A DNA stretch of 64,000 nucleotides, from positions 124,001 through 188,000 of the forward strand of contig CAVWQP010000003.1 of the NCBI GenBank assembly GCA_963757125.1, in the 5' to 3' direction. Source of the stretch: CAVVSD01 sp963757125 (GTDB lineage: Bacteria; Actinomycetota; Thermoleophilia; Solirubrobacterales; Solirubrobacteraceae). The notes beneath the pieces are model-generated. The model ran no database searches and was not told the origin of the DNA. It saw only the letters and a list, made by a program, of their open reading frames with translations. Positions 51,982-62,258 of the stretch are shown in pieces; position 1 is the stretch's first letter, and every line of letters starts with the position of its first letter. A program made the position numbers and the translations under genes.

Positions 51982-53158
51982 GGGCGTCTTCAGCGCCTGC
52001 ATCGAGAGGAACCCCTCGCGGCGGGCGTCCGCATCGGAGGCGACCGTCCGCAGCATCCCGAGGTCGCCCTCCAGGCGCGCCGGGTCGTCGGAGTGGAACA
52101 CGAGGCGCTTCCACTCGCTCGCCTGCGGGCTGGCGATCTCGGTGAAGACCCGCAGCCGCTCCTCGGAGTAGCGGTCGAGCACCTCGGCGCCGGCGGCGCC
52201 GCCGATGACCGCGGCGAGCGCGTCGTAGAGGACGAACGTGTCGAGCATCCCCGACGTCAGGCCCAGGCCGCCCGTCGGGTTCGTGGCGTGCGCCGCGTCG
52301 CCGGCGAGGAGGACGCGGCCGTCGCGCATCCGCTCCGCGGCCCGCTGGTGCATCCGGTAGGGCGACCACTGGACGACCTCGGGCATGTCGGCGTCGGGCG
52401 GCAGGATCGTGCGGAAGTACGCGGGCATCCGCTCCGGGATCGTCTCCTCCGGCAGCGACAGGTCCTCGCAGTAGGTGCAGCGCCAGAGGCCCTCGTTGTC
52501 GATGCGCGCGATGACGGCGCCGTGGTCGGGGTCGATGAGGAAGTTCCCCGGGCCGTAGCCGAGCGCGCCGAAGTCGTAGAGGACGTTCGTGGCCACGAAG
52601 CGCTCGGGCCACGTCATGCCGTCGAACGCGAGCCCGAGCGCCTGGCGCACGGCGCTGCGCGCGCCGTCGGCGCCGATGACCCACCCGGCCCGCAGCGTCG
52701 ACCGGCCGCCCGCGGCGTCCTCGATCTCCAGGGTCACGCCGTCGTCGTCCTGGCGCAGGCCCGTCATCTGCGTCTCGAAGCGCACGTCGGTGCCGGGCAG
52801 GCGCTGCAGGTGCGCGAGCGCGATCTCGGCGAGGCGATGCTGGCCGAGGTTGACGTTGTACGGATGGTCGACGAGGCCGTCGAGGACGTCCATGTTCCAC
52901 TTGATCTGCTCGCCCGTGGCAAAGCTGCGGAACCAGATGCCCTCCTGGGTGCTGAACCCCAGGTCCTCGATCTCGCCGAGGAGTCCCAGGCGCTCGAGGC
53001 CGTCGAGCACCGCGTACGTGTAGACCATCGCGCGCGGCGACGCCGGCACGGCCGGCTCGCGCTCGAGCACGGTGACGCGGCACGCCCGCGCGGGCGAGGC
53101 CGAGGGCGTTGAGCAGGCCGACCGGCCCGCCCCCGACGATGACGACGTCCTCGCTCAT
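51967..53158 (-). CDS. FAD-dependent aromatic-ring monooxygenase (frameshift near 53080)
   Basis: From the ATG at 53158 the protein reads MSEDVVIVGGGPVGLLNALG, the GxGxxG FAD site. One base too many near 53078-53081 breaks the frame; removing it gives VRVTVLEREPAVPASPRAMV and the frame runs to 51967 (about 396 residues). The middle has GWVIGADGARSAVRQALGL (DG motif) and GRVLLAGDAAHATNPTGGLG (GD motif), typical of PHBH-type class A hydroxylases acting on phenolic or polyketide-like substrates. Overlaps the Usp gene end by 15 bases. Confidence 0.9.
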
Positions 53159-53188
53159 CGAGGCGGAGACTATGACGACGAGATGACG

Positions 53189-53194
53189 TACAGT
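53189..53194 (+). promoter_or_regulatory. Candidate -10 (TACAGT) for the methyltransferase-amidase operon
   Basis: It ends 8 bases before the ATG at 53203 (5 before GTG 53200), leaderless geometry, in the 44-base gap to the divergent monooxygenase. Confidence 0.4.
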
Positions 53195-53202
53195 TGTCCG
53201 TG

Positions 53203-53877
53203 ATGACGGACGCCACGGCAGTCTTCGACCAGCACGCACGGGACTACGACGCGCTGCGCCGCCGGCTCGTCCCCGACTTCGACGCGTTCTACGGCGCGGC
53301 GCTCGAGGCCCTCGGTCTCGTCGCGCCGCCCGTCGGCCGCGTGCTCGACCTCGGCGCGGGCACGGGGCTGCTCGCCGCGATGGTGGCCCGGGCGCATCCG
53401 GAGGCCGAGCTCGTGCTGCTCGACGGTGCCGGCGAGATGCTGGCCGAGGCGCGCGAGCGCCTCGGGGACCGGGCGTCCTACGTGACCGCCGATCTCGGCG
53501 ATCCGCTGCCCGATGGTCCCTGGGACGCGGTCGTCTCCGCGCTGGCGATCCACCACCTCGACGCTCCCGGCAAGCGCGACCTGTTCGCACGCGTGCACGA
53601 CGTGCTCGCGCCCGGCGGGATGTTCGTCAACGCCGAGCAGGTCCTCGGTGCGACGCCCGAGCTCGACGCCGTGTACTGCGAGCGCCATCGCGCGCAGGCG
53701 TTCGAGCTGGGCGTGAGCGCCGTCGAGTGGGAGGCCACGCTGGAGCGCATGTCCCACGACCGCTGCGACACCGTCGCCGACCAGCTCACGTGGCTCGCCG
53801 AGGCCGGTTTCACCGACGTCGACTGCCCCTGGCGTTCCGGGCGCTTCGCGGTGCTCGCCGCGCGCCGCGCGTCGTGA
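53203..53877 (+). CDS. Class I SAM-dependent methyltransferase
   Basis: 224 residues from the ATG at 53203 (GTG 53200 and TTG 53194 are alternatives). Motif I is RVLDLGAGTGLLAAMVARAH; others are LVLLDGAGEMLAEARERLGD and DAVVSALAIHHLDAPGKRDL. The end DVDCPWRSGRFAVLAAR matches small methyltransferases of the ubiE-like group. Substrate unknown. It overlaps the amidase start by 4 bases and is divergent from the monooxygenase, so the three may act on one compound (inference). Confidence 0.9.
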   Translation: MTDATAVFDQHARDYDALRRRLVPDFDAFYGAALEALGLVAPPVGRVLDLGAGTGLLAAMVARAHPEAELVLLDGAGEMLAEARERLGDRASYVTADLGDPLPDGPWDAVVSALAIHHLDAPGKRDLFARVHDVLAPGGMFVNAEQVLGATPELDAVYCERHRAQAFELGVSAVEWEATLERMSHDRCDTVADQLTWLAEAGFTDVDCPWRSGRFAVLAARRAS

Positions 53878-55196
53878 GCGACCTCTGGCGGCTGTCGCTG
53901 ACGGACGCGCTCGCGCAGGGGGCGGCGGCCGAGGACGTCGTCGCGTCGTGCTACGCGCGGATCGCCGTGGTCGAGCCCGAGCTGCACGCGTGGGTCCACC
54001 TCGCGGGCGACGCGCCGGTGGCCTCCGGCGGCCTGCTCGACGGGCTCCCGGTCGGCGTGAAGGACGTCATCGACACCGCGGACATGCCGACGGAGCTCGG
54101 GTCGGCGGTCCATCGCGGACGCCGGCCGTCGGAGGACGCCGCCTGCGTCGCGCTGCTGCGCCGCGCCGGCGCGACGGTGCTGGGCAAGACGGCGACGACG
54201 GAGCTCGCGTCGTTCTCGCCGGGCCCGACGAGCAACCCGCACGGGCACGGGCACACGCCGGGTGGGTCGTCGAGCGGATCGGCGGCGGCCGTCGCCGCGG
54301 GCATGGTGCCGGTCGCGCTGGGGACGCAGACCGCGGGCTCGGTCGTGCGGCCGGCGACGTTCTGCGGGGTCGCGGGCTACGCGGCGACCCACGGCGAGCT
54401 GCCGATGCGCGGCGTGCAGCCGCTGGCGCCCGGGCTCGACACGCTCGGGGCCTTCGCGCGCGAGGTCGCCGACCTGGCGCTCGTGCGGGCGGCGCTGCTC
54501 GGGGTCCCGGTCGCGCGGCCGGCGCCGCCCGCCAGGCCGCGCCTCGTGCTGTGGGAGGCGCCGGAGCTCGAGCCGGCGATGCGCTCCGCGCTGGCGGACG
54601 CGGCCGCGGCGCTCGTCGCCGCGGGCGCCCAGGTCGAGCGGCCGGACCTCGGGACGATCGTGGCCGAGCTGACCGGGTTGCACGAGCTCGTCATGCGCTT
54701 CGAGGTCGCGCGGGCGCTGGTATGGGAGGACGACCGTCGCGAGCTGCTCAGCGAGCACCTCGTCGGCGAGATCGACGCGGGCCTCGCGCTGGGCGTGGAG
54801 GAGCTCCACGCGGCGCGCGAGCGGGTCGAGGAGCTGCGGGTCGTGCTGGACGAGCTGCTCGACGGCGCCGACGCGGTGATCGCCGCCGGCGCCGCGGGGC
54901 CTGCCCCCGCGGGCCTGGACTCGACCGGCTCACCCGCGCAGTCCCGCCCGTGGCACGTGCTCGGCCTGCCGGTGGTGGCGCTGCCGGCGGGCGCGGACGA
55001 CGCCGCGATGCCGCTGGGTGTGCAGCTCGTGGGGCGGCGGTGGTGCGACGACGCGCTGCTGGCGCTCGGGCTGTGGGCCGAGGCGGCGCTGCCGGCGTGT
55101 GCGGCCGTGGTGATGCGGGGCGGTAGCTCCGCTCGGCGCCTTGGCCGGGTGCGTGGCCTGGTCCGACTGCCATCGAGGGCGGACGGGAGCGGGTGA
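53874..55196 (+). CDS. Amidase-signature family enzyme
   Basis: 440 residues, start GTG at 53874 (GTGA overlap). The Ser-cisSer-Lys triad is visible: Lys in DGLPVGVKDVIDTADMP, cis-Ser in TPGGSSSGSAAAVAAGMV and nucleophile Ser in LGTQTAGSVVRPATFCGVAG. Relatives hydrolyse simple amides, allophanate or Glu-tRNA; without GatB/GatC neighbours, GatA is unlikely. The last ~25 residues are Arg/Gly-rich and not conserved. Confidence 0.9.
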   Translation: MSDLWRLSLTDALAQGAAAEDVVASCYARIAVVEPELHAWVHLAGDAPVASGGLLDGLPVGVKDVIDTADMPTELGSAVHRGRRPSEDAACVALLRRAGATVLGKTATTELASFSPGPTSNPHGHGHTPGGSSSGSAAAVAAGMVPVALGTQTAGSVVRPATFCGVAGYAATHGELPMRGVQPLAPGLDTLGAFAREVADLALVRAALLGVPVARPAPPARPRLVLWEAPELEPAMRSALADAAAALVAAGAQVERPDLGTIVAELTGLHELVMRFEVARALVWEDDRRELLSEHLVGEIDAGLALGVEELHAARERVEELRVVLDELLDGADAVIAAGAAGPAPAGLDSTGSPAQSRPWHVLGLPVVALPAGADDAAMPLGVQLVGRRWCDDALLALGLWAEAALPACAAVVMRGGSSARRLGRVRGLVRLPSRADGSG

Positions 55197-55229
55197 ACGA
55201 TACCGCCGTATTGGGTTTCGTCAGCCGGT

Positions 55230-55261
55230 GGTGAGATTCCCGCCAGCGAGGGTTTCTCACC
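55230..55261. terminator. Possible hairpin between converging genes
   Basis: GGTGAGA (55230-55236) and TCTCACC (55255-55261) are perfect inverted arms around an 18-base loop, in the 160-base gap between the amidase and the SRPBCC gene that converge here. No T-tract. The rest of the gap shows no gene. Confidence 0.3.
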
Positions 55262-55356
55262 CGCCCGCGTCCCGCGGCGGCGGCGCGCGCCCTCCGTCCG
55301 CCGTCGGTGAGCCGTTCGGGCCAGGCACCGCACGCCGGGCGACCGAGCGGAAGCCG

Positions 55357-55802
55357 TCAGCTCCCCGACCCCTCCAGCACCGCCCGCAACGCCGTCAGGT
55401 CCTTCCGGTTCGCTCGCCGCATCGCGGCCGCCATCATGGGCGCGCCGACCTTCGCGAAGCCCGACGGCTCGCCACGGTTGCGCAGCGTCATCCGCGTCCG
55501 ACCGTCTCCCACGTCCACGAACGAGTACGTCGTCTCCATCGGGAACGGGCCCTCTGCGGTACGCATGACCAGCCGCTCCCCGGGCACGAGCTCGACGATC
55601 TCGTACGTGTAGGACAGCCGGCGCCGGAGGAACGAGGCCACGAACGCGACGCGCGACCCACCGTGAGCGGCGGCGGCGTCTCCCACGAGACCGCCTGGAT
55701 GTTCTCGTACCACGCGGTCGCGTTGTCCGGATCGCACGCGTACGCGGCGACCTCATCGCGCGGCCTGGCGATCTCGATCCCGGTCTCGACGTCGACCGGC
55801 AC
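55357..55802 (-). CDS. SRPBCC-family protein (frameshift near 55658)
   Basis: The N-terminal frame from GTG 55802 reads MPVDVETGIEIARPRDEVAA then YACDPDNATAWYENIQAVSW. After TPPPLTVG a one-base shift near 55655-55662 leads into RVAFVASFLRRRLSYTYEIV and the end at 55357. Joined, it is about 148 residues and a typical small SRPBCC protein (DPDNATAWYENI; VPGERLVMRTAEGPFPMETT). It follows upp by 4 bases on the same strand, though no functional link to uracil salvage is apparent. Confidence 0.82.
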
Positions 55803-55806
55803 GCCG

Positions 55807-56433
55807 TCACTCCGTCCCGAAGATCCGATCCCCCGCGTCGCCGAGCCCGGGCTCGATGAAGCCCTGCGCGTTCAGCCCGCGGTCCAGCGCCGCGACCGTG
55901 ATCGGGATGTCCGGCTCGATCGCGCGGACCGCCTCCAGGCCCTCCGGCGCCGCGAGCAGCGCGACGAGGCGCAGGTCGCGCGCGCCGACCTCGCGCAGCC
56001 GGGTCAGCGCGGCGCTCGCCGAGCCGCCCGTCGCCAGCATCGGGTCCACGACGAACACGACGGAGTCCGCCACGCCCTCCGGCAGCGACTCGTAGTAGCC
56101 GTCCGGTCGCAGCGTCTGCTCGTTGCGGCGCATGCCGAGGTGGCCGACGGCGGCGTCCGGCACCAGCCGCAGGAACCCCTCGACCATCCCGAGTCCGGCG
56201 CGAAGCACCGCGACGACCATGATCGGGCTGTCGACGACCTTGCCCGACGTCGTCTCCAGCGGCGTGAGCACCTCGATGTCGCGCTGCGGGAGCCCGCGTG
56301 TGGCCTCGTAGGCGAGCATCGCCGCGGCCTCGGACATCGCCGTCCGGAACTCGGCACGAGGCGTGTCGACGGCGCGCAGGACCGTCATCGCCTCGGCGAG
56401 CACGGGGTGGTCGACGACATGGACTCCCTGCAC
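55807..56433 (-). CDS. upp: Uracil phosphoribosyltransferase
   Basis: 208 residues, start GTG at 56433. Converts uracil and PRPP to UMP. VHVVDHPVLAEAMTVLRAVD is the normal opening; the PRPP-binding loop is VVFVVDPMLATGGSASAA; uracil-binding sequence is in DIPITVAALDRGLNAQGFIEPGLGD-type C terminus, close to the canonical GDAGDRIFGT ending. It is divergent from the deaminase operon by 27 bases, which supplies the uracil it uses. Confidence 0.95.
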   Translation of the reverse strand: MQGVHVVDHPVLAEAMTVLRAVDTPRAEFRTAMSEAAAMLAYEATRGLPQRDIEVLTPLETTSGKVVDSPIMVVAVLRAGLGMVEGFLRLVPDAAVGHLGMRRNEQTLRPDGYYESLPEGVADSVVFVVDPMLATGGSASAALTRLREVGARDLRLVALLAAPEGLEAVRAIEPDIPITVAALDRGLNAQGFIEPGLGDAGDRIFGTE

Positions 56434-56442
56434 GTGCCGGGC

Positions 56443-56452
56443 ACCCTACAGT
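56443..56452. promoter_or_regulatory. Overlapping divergent -10 elements for upp and the nucleoside operon
   Basis: ACCCTACAGT contains TAGGGT on the reverse strand (56448-56443), ending 9 bases before the upp GTG, and TACAGT on the forward strand (56447-56452), ending 8 bases before the ATG at 56461. They share two bases, so RNA polymerase cannot use both at once. Confidence 0.5.
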
Positions 56453-56460
56453 CCGCACCG

Positions 56461-57366
56461 ATGGACGCCAGGCGCAACGTCGAGCTCAAGGCGCGCGATC
56501 CGGACCCCGAGGCGACGCTGAGCGCCGCCATCGCCCACGGCGCGACCGACGAGGGGACGCTGCACCAGCGCGACGTGTACTTCGGCGCGCGCGACGGCCG
56601 TCTCAAGCTCCGGATCGAGGACGCCGGCGCCCAGCTCATCGGCTACGAGCGCGCCGACGCCGCCACCGCGCGCCTGTCCGCCTATCACCTCGCAGACGTC
56701 CCCGACCCCGAGGCGACGATCGCCGCGCTGGGCGCGACGCTCGGCATCACCGGCGAGGTCGTCAAGCGGCGGCGTCTGCTGCTCTGGCGCGACGTGCGCA
56801 TCCACCTCGACGACGTCGACGGGCTCGGCCACTGGGTCGAGCTCGAGGCGGTCGCGCCGCCGGACTCCGACCTGAGCGCCGAGCACGCCAAGGTCGCCGA
56901 GCTGCGCGAGGTCCTCGGCATCACCGACGACCGGATCGTGGCCGAGGGCTACGCCGCGATGCTCCTCGCGCAGGGCGACGCGACCGACCGGCTCGTCGAC
57001 CTCGCCCGCGGTGCGATGGCCCGTGCCTACGCGCCGTACTCGGACTTCCCCGTCGGCGTCGCCCTGCGCGACGAGGCGGGCGGCCTGCACGCCGGCGCGA
57101 ACGTCGAGAACGCCTCGTACCCCCAGGGCCAGTGCGCGGAGTCGTCGGCGATCGGCGCGCTCATCGCGGGCGGCGGCCGCCGGATCGCGGAGGTCGTCGT
57201 CATGGCCGACACGGAGCTCATCACACCCTGCGGAGGCTGCCGCCAGCGCCTGCGCGAGTTCGGCGAGCCCGACACGCCGGTCCATCTCGCCGGCCCGGAG
57301 GGGATCAGGAGGACGCTGACGCTCGGCGACCTCCTCCCGCACTCCTTCACGAAGGAGGACCTGTGA
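56461..57366 (+). CDS. CYTH domain-cytidine deaminase fusion protein
   Basis: 301 residues in one uninterrupted frame. Residues 1-175 form a CYTH (triphosphate tunnel) domain of the CyaB type: ARRNVELKARDPDPEATLSA (NxExK in place of ExExK), DVYFGARDGRLKLRIEDAG, WRDVRIHLDDVDGLGHWVEL and the closing AEGYAAMLLAQ. Residues ~180-301 are a complete cytidine deaminase: ARGAMARAYAPYSDFPVGVA, NVENASYPQGQCAESSAIGA (zinc Cys and catalytic Glu) and LITPCGGCRQRLREFG (two zinc Cys). The deaminase converts cytidine/deoxycytidine to uridine/deoxyuridine; CYTH enzymes hydrolyse or cyclise triphosphates. A fusion of the two is unusual. It is the first gene of a five-gene operon (overlap GTGA with the next). 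Confidence 0.9.
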   Translation: MDARRNVELKARDPDPEATLSAAIAHGATDEGTLHQRDVYFGARDGRLKLRIEDAGAQLIGYERADAATARLSAYHLADVPDPEATIAALGATLGITGEVVKRRRLLLWRDVRIHLDDVDGLGHWVELEAVAPPDSDLSAEHAKVAELREVLGITDDRIVAEGYAAMLLAQGDATDRLVDLARGAMARAYAPYSDFPVGVALRDEAGGLHAGANVENASYPQGQCAESSAIGALIAGGGRRIAEVVVMADTELITPCGGCRQRLREFGEPDTPVHLAGPEGIRRTLTLGDLLPHSFTKEDL

Positions 57367-58154
57367 CCGACGCCGCCGACCTCGTCCGCGGACGCCTCCC
57401 GGCGGGCGCCGCGCAACCGCGCGCCGCCCTCGTCCTGGGATCGGGCCTCGGCGCCGTCGCCGACGAGGTGCAGGACGCCGTCGCGATCCCGTACGCCGAG
57501 CTGCCGGGCTTCCCCGTCGGGAGCGTCGCCGGGCACGCCGGGCGCCTCGTCGTCGGCACGCTCTCGGGCGTCCCGGTCGCGGTCCTCCAGGGCCGCGCGC
57601 ACCTCTACGAGGGCATCGACCCCGCCGCGATCGCGGTACCGGTGCGCACCGTCCGCGCGCTGGGCGCCGAGCTCATCCTGCTCACGAACGCCGCGGGCTC
57701 GCTGCGCGCGGAGGTCGGGCCCGGCCGGCTCATGGCGCTCACCGACCACATCAACATGACGGGTCGCAACCCGCTCGTCGGGCCGGAGTTCGTCGGGATG
57801 GGGAAGGCCTACGACCCCGAGCTGCTCGAGCGCCTGAGGGCCGCCGCCACCAAGGCCGCCGTCGACCTTTCCGAGGGCGTCTACCTCGCGGTCCCGGGGC
57901 CGAGCTTCGAGACCCCCGCCGAGATCCGTGCGTTCCGCACCCTCGGCGCCGACGCGGTGGGCATGTCCACCGTGCTCGAGACCATCGCCGCACGCCACTG
58001 CGGGCTGCGCGTCGCCGCGGTCTCGGCCATCACCAACCTCGCGGAGGGCATGAGCGCCGAGGTGCTCAGCCACGAGGGCACGCTCCAGGCCGCCGGCCAG
58101 GCCACGAGCGACCTCGCCCGCGTGCTCCGACACTTCGTGGAGGACCTCGCATGA
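57363..58154 (+). CDS. punA: Purine-nucleoside phosphorylase
   Basis: 263 residues, start GTG at 57363. Trimeric-type PNP releasing purine base and (deoxy)ribose 1-phosphate. Signature: PRAALVLGSGLGAVADEV, GRLVVGTLSGVPVAVLQGRA-HLYEG, LTNAAGSLRAEVGPGRLMAL, VPGPSFETPAEIRAFRTLGA and VSAITNLAEGMSAEVLSHEG. Coupled to both neighbours by 4-base overlaps. Confidence 0.94.
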   Translation: MTDAADLVRGRLPAGAAQPRAALVLGSGLGAVADEVQDAVAIPYAELPGFPVGSVAGHAGRLVVGTLSGVPVAVLQGRAHLYEGIDPAAIAVPVRTVRALGAELILLTNAAGSLRAEVGPGRLMALTDHINMTGRNPLVGPEFVGMGKAYDPELLERLRAAATKAAVDLSEGVYLAVPGPSFETPAEIRAFRTLGADAVGMSTVLETIAARHCGLRVAAVSAITNLAEGMSAEVLSHEGTLQAAGQATSDLARVLRHFVEDLA

Positions 58155-58845
58155 TCGATCCCGTCGCCGTCATCGACCTCACGACGCTGGAGGACGACGA
58201 CACGCCCGCCAAGGTCCGCGCGCTCTGCGAGAAGGCGCAGACGCCGCGCGGCCCGGTCGCAGCGGTCTGCATCCTGCCGCGGTTCGCCGCCGTCGCCGTG
58301 GAGGCGCTGCAGGGCTCCCCGGTGAAGGTCGCGACCGTCGCGAACTTCCCCGACGGGGCCTACGACCCCGACGGCGCGGCGGAGACGACCGCCAAGGCGG
58401 TCGCCGACGGCGTCGACGAGGTCGACGTGGTCGCGCCCTGGCGCTCCATCCTCGCGGGCGACGACGAGTCGCTCGCGCGGCTCGTGTCCATGGCCGCCGA
58501 GGCCTGCGGCGACCGCACGCTGAAGGTCATCCTCGAGACGGGCTCGATCCCCGATCCGCTGACGATCCGCGCGATGGCCGACGCCGCGCTCGACGCGGGC
58601 GCGTTCTTCCTGAAGACGTCGACGGGCAAGTTCGGCCCGGGAGCGGACCTCGGCTCGGCGCGCGTGCTGCTCGAGGCGGTGCGCGACAACGGGTCCGGCG
58701 GCGTGAAGGTCTCCGGCGGCGTGCGGACGGCCGAGCAGGCCGACGACTACCTGCGACTGACGAGCGCGATCCTGGGCGAGGAGGCGGTCACGCCCGAGCG
58801 GTTCCGGATCGGCGCGAGCTCCCTGCTCGACGCGCTGCTCGCGAC

Positions 58846-58849
<4 letters not shown>
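58151..58849 (+). CDS. deoC: Deoxyribose-phosphate aldolase
   Basis: 232 residues. Cleaves deoxyribose 5-phosphate to acetaldehyde and glyceraldehyde 3-phosphate. The Schiff-base Lys is in GAFFLKTSTGKFGPGADLG and the second Lys in GGVKVSGGVRTAEQADDYL. DEVDVVAPWRSILAGDDE is also conserved. A phosphopentomutase, needed to link the phosphorylases to this enzyme, is not in the window. Overlaps both neighbours by 4 bases. Confidence 0.93.
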
Positions 58850-60137
<1,288 letters not shown>

Positions 60138-60141
<4 letters not shown>

Positions 60142-61115
60142 GCGCCGCTGCGATCCCGAAGGCCGAGCTGCACGTCCACCTCGAGGGCACCGCGGACCCG
60201 GCACTCATCAGCCGCATCGCGCGGCGCAACTTCATGGAGCTCCCGGCCGGGATGCTCGCCAACGAGCACGAGTTCGACTGGTCGGACTTCCTGCACTTCC
60301 TCCAGACCTACGACCTCGCGGCCAGCGTCATCCGCACGCCCGAGGACTACCGCGACGTCACGTTCGAGTACCTCGCCGGCTGCGCCCAGGAGGGCGCGAT
60401 CTACGTCGAGCTCATCGCGTCGCCGGACCACGCGACCGCCGTCGGCCTGTCCGACGAGGAGCACTTCGACGCGATCGCGCAGGGCATCGACGACGCCCGC
60501 GAGCGCTTCGGCATCGAGGCCCGGATCATCGCCACGTGCCTGCGCAACCGCGGGGTCGAGGGCGCGGAGGAGGTCGCGCAGCGCGTCGTGGCGGCCCGCC
60601 ACCCGTACGTCGTCGGATTCAACATGGCCGGCGACGAGGCGGGCTTCCCGCCCGAGCCGTTCGCGCGCGCCTTCGCGATCGCCGCCGACGGCGGCCTGGG
60701 CTGCACGGTGCACGCCGGCGAGCACGCGGGCCCGGAGTCCGTCCGCGGCGCGATGGACCTGCCGGGCATCACCCGGATCTCGCACGGCGTGCGGGCGATC
60801 GAGGACCCGTCGCTCGTGGAGGAGATCGCGGAGCGCGGGCTCGTCCTCGAGGTCTGCCCGGGCTCGAACATCGCGCTCGGCGTCTATCCGTCGTTCGAGG
60901 AGCATCCACTACCTGCGCTTCATGCAGCGGGCGTCCGGGTCACCCTAGGCTCCGACGACCCACCGTACTTCGCGACCTCCATCGGCCGTGAGTACGACAT
61001 CGCCGGTGCCCGCATGGGCTTCGGCGATGGGGAGCTGGTGGACATGACCCGGACGGCGCTCGATGCGGCGTTCGCCGACGACGCGCTCAAGGCGGACCTC
61101 CTGGCTCGCCTGTAG
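60138..61115 (+). CDS. add: Adenosine deaminase family protein
   Basis: 325 residues. Zinc ligands: PKAELHVHLEGTADPALI (HxH), TVHAGEHAGPE (His, catalytic Glu region), RISHGVRAIEDP (His) and LGSDDPPYFATSIGREYDI (Asp-Asp). The DDPPYF form is found in several bacterial adenosine deaminases and some adenine deaminases, so substrate choice is not certain; the operon favours adenosine. Ends the coupled operon; a 68-base gap with a small TTGCC/GGCAA hairpin (61117-61131) precedes the transporter genes. Confidence 0.92.
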
Positions 61116-61183
61116 ATTGCCTCCTCGGCAAGGGTCGGCCATTCAGTCCAGAACGTGATTCGGCAGCACTGGGAGGTGCGGCG

Positions 61184-62250
61184 GTGTTCAGGAAAGGGAT
61201 GTCGAGGTCGATCCTCGCGATCGGGCTCACAGGACTGATGTTGACGGCGGCTGCGTGCGGAAGCGACGACAGCTCCTCGTCGGATTCGGCGGCAGGCGGC
61301 GGCTCGACGACGTCGACGCGGCGGCGACGGGAAGAAGATCCAGCGTCGGCCTCGTCACGGACATCGGCGGTCTGAACGACCGCTCGTTCAACGCACTTGG
61401 CAACAAGGGGCTCGACGACGCCAAGTCGCAGCTCGGTGTCGAGGGTCGCGTGCTGACCTCGGAGCTCGAACTCCGACTACGTGCCGAACCTCTCGACGCT
61501 CGCGCAGCAGAAGTACGACCTCATGATCGGCGTCGGCTTCCTCATGGCCGAGGCGGTGAACACCGTCGCCAAGAAGTTCCCCGAACACGAAGTTCGCGGT
61601 GATCGACGTGTCGCAGGCGTCGCTGAAGGACAAGCCCACGAACGTCGAGGGCCTCCTCTTCGCCGAGCAGGAGGCGGGCTACCTCGCCGGCTACCTGGCG
61701 GGCGACTACGCCAAGGAGAACAACATCGACACGATCTCCAGCGTCGGTGGCCAGAAGATCCCGCCGGTCGACCACTACATCGCGGGCTACCAGGCCGGCG
61801 CCAAGGCGGCGAACCCGGACATCAAGACGCTCAACGCCTACTCCCAGGACTTCGTCGACCAGGCGAAGTGCAAGGAGATCGCCCTCGACCAGATCGAGCG
61901 CGGCTCGGGCGTCGTGTTCCAGGTCGCCGGCCAGTGCGGCCTCGGCGCGCTCGACGCGGCCAAGCAGGAGGGCAAGCAGGGCATCGGCGTCGACGCCGAC
62001 CAGGCGTACCTCGGCGACCACGTGCTGACGAGCGCCACGAAGAAGGTCGACGTGGCCGTGCTCGACACGGTCAAGGCCGCCCAGGCGGACAAGTTCCAGG
62101 CGGGCACCGACCAGCTCTTCGAGCTCAAGAACGACGGCGTCGGGATCGGCAAGATCAGCGCGGCGGGCGCACTCGCTGGAGAGCAAGCTCGACCCGATCA
62201 AGCAGCAGATCATCGACGGCGAGATCGACGTGCCCGACACCGTGAAGTAG
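61184..62250 (+). CDS. BMP-family nucleoside-binding lipoprotein (four frameshifts)
   Basis: A lipoprotein signal is clear: SRSILAIGLTGLMLTAAACG, with the acylated Cys in TAAAC. The BMP/PnrA domain follows but in changing frames: VGLVTDIGGLNDRSFNALGN (frame change between about 61300 and 61345), then YVPNLSTLAQQKYDLMIGVG (change near 61462), then FAVIDVSQASLKDKPTNVEG (extra C in the CCCC run 61579-61582), and the end SLESKLDPIKQQIIDGEIDV ... TVK (change near 62168) at TAG 62248-62250. Corrected, about 350 residues, the normal length. It should bind nucleosides outside the membrane for the ABC transporter that follows. Four breaks in 1 kb with otherwise strong coding suggest sequence errors. 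Confidence 0.85.
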
Positions 62251-62258
62251 GGGTCGTG

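Noticed and set aside
53874..55196. GatA subunit of the tRNA amidotransferase
   Set aside because: The amidase triad is present, but there is no gatB or gatC nearby and the neighbours are a methyltransferase and a monooxygenase.
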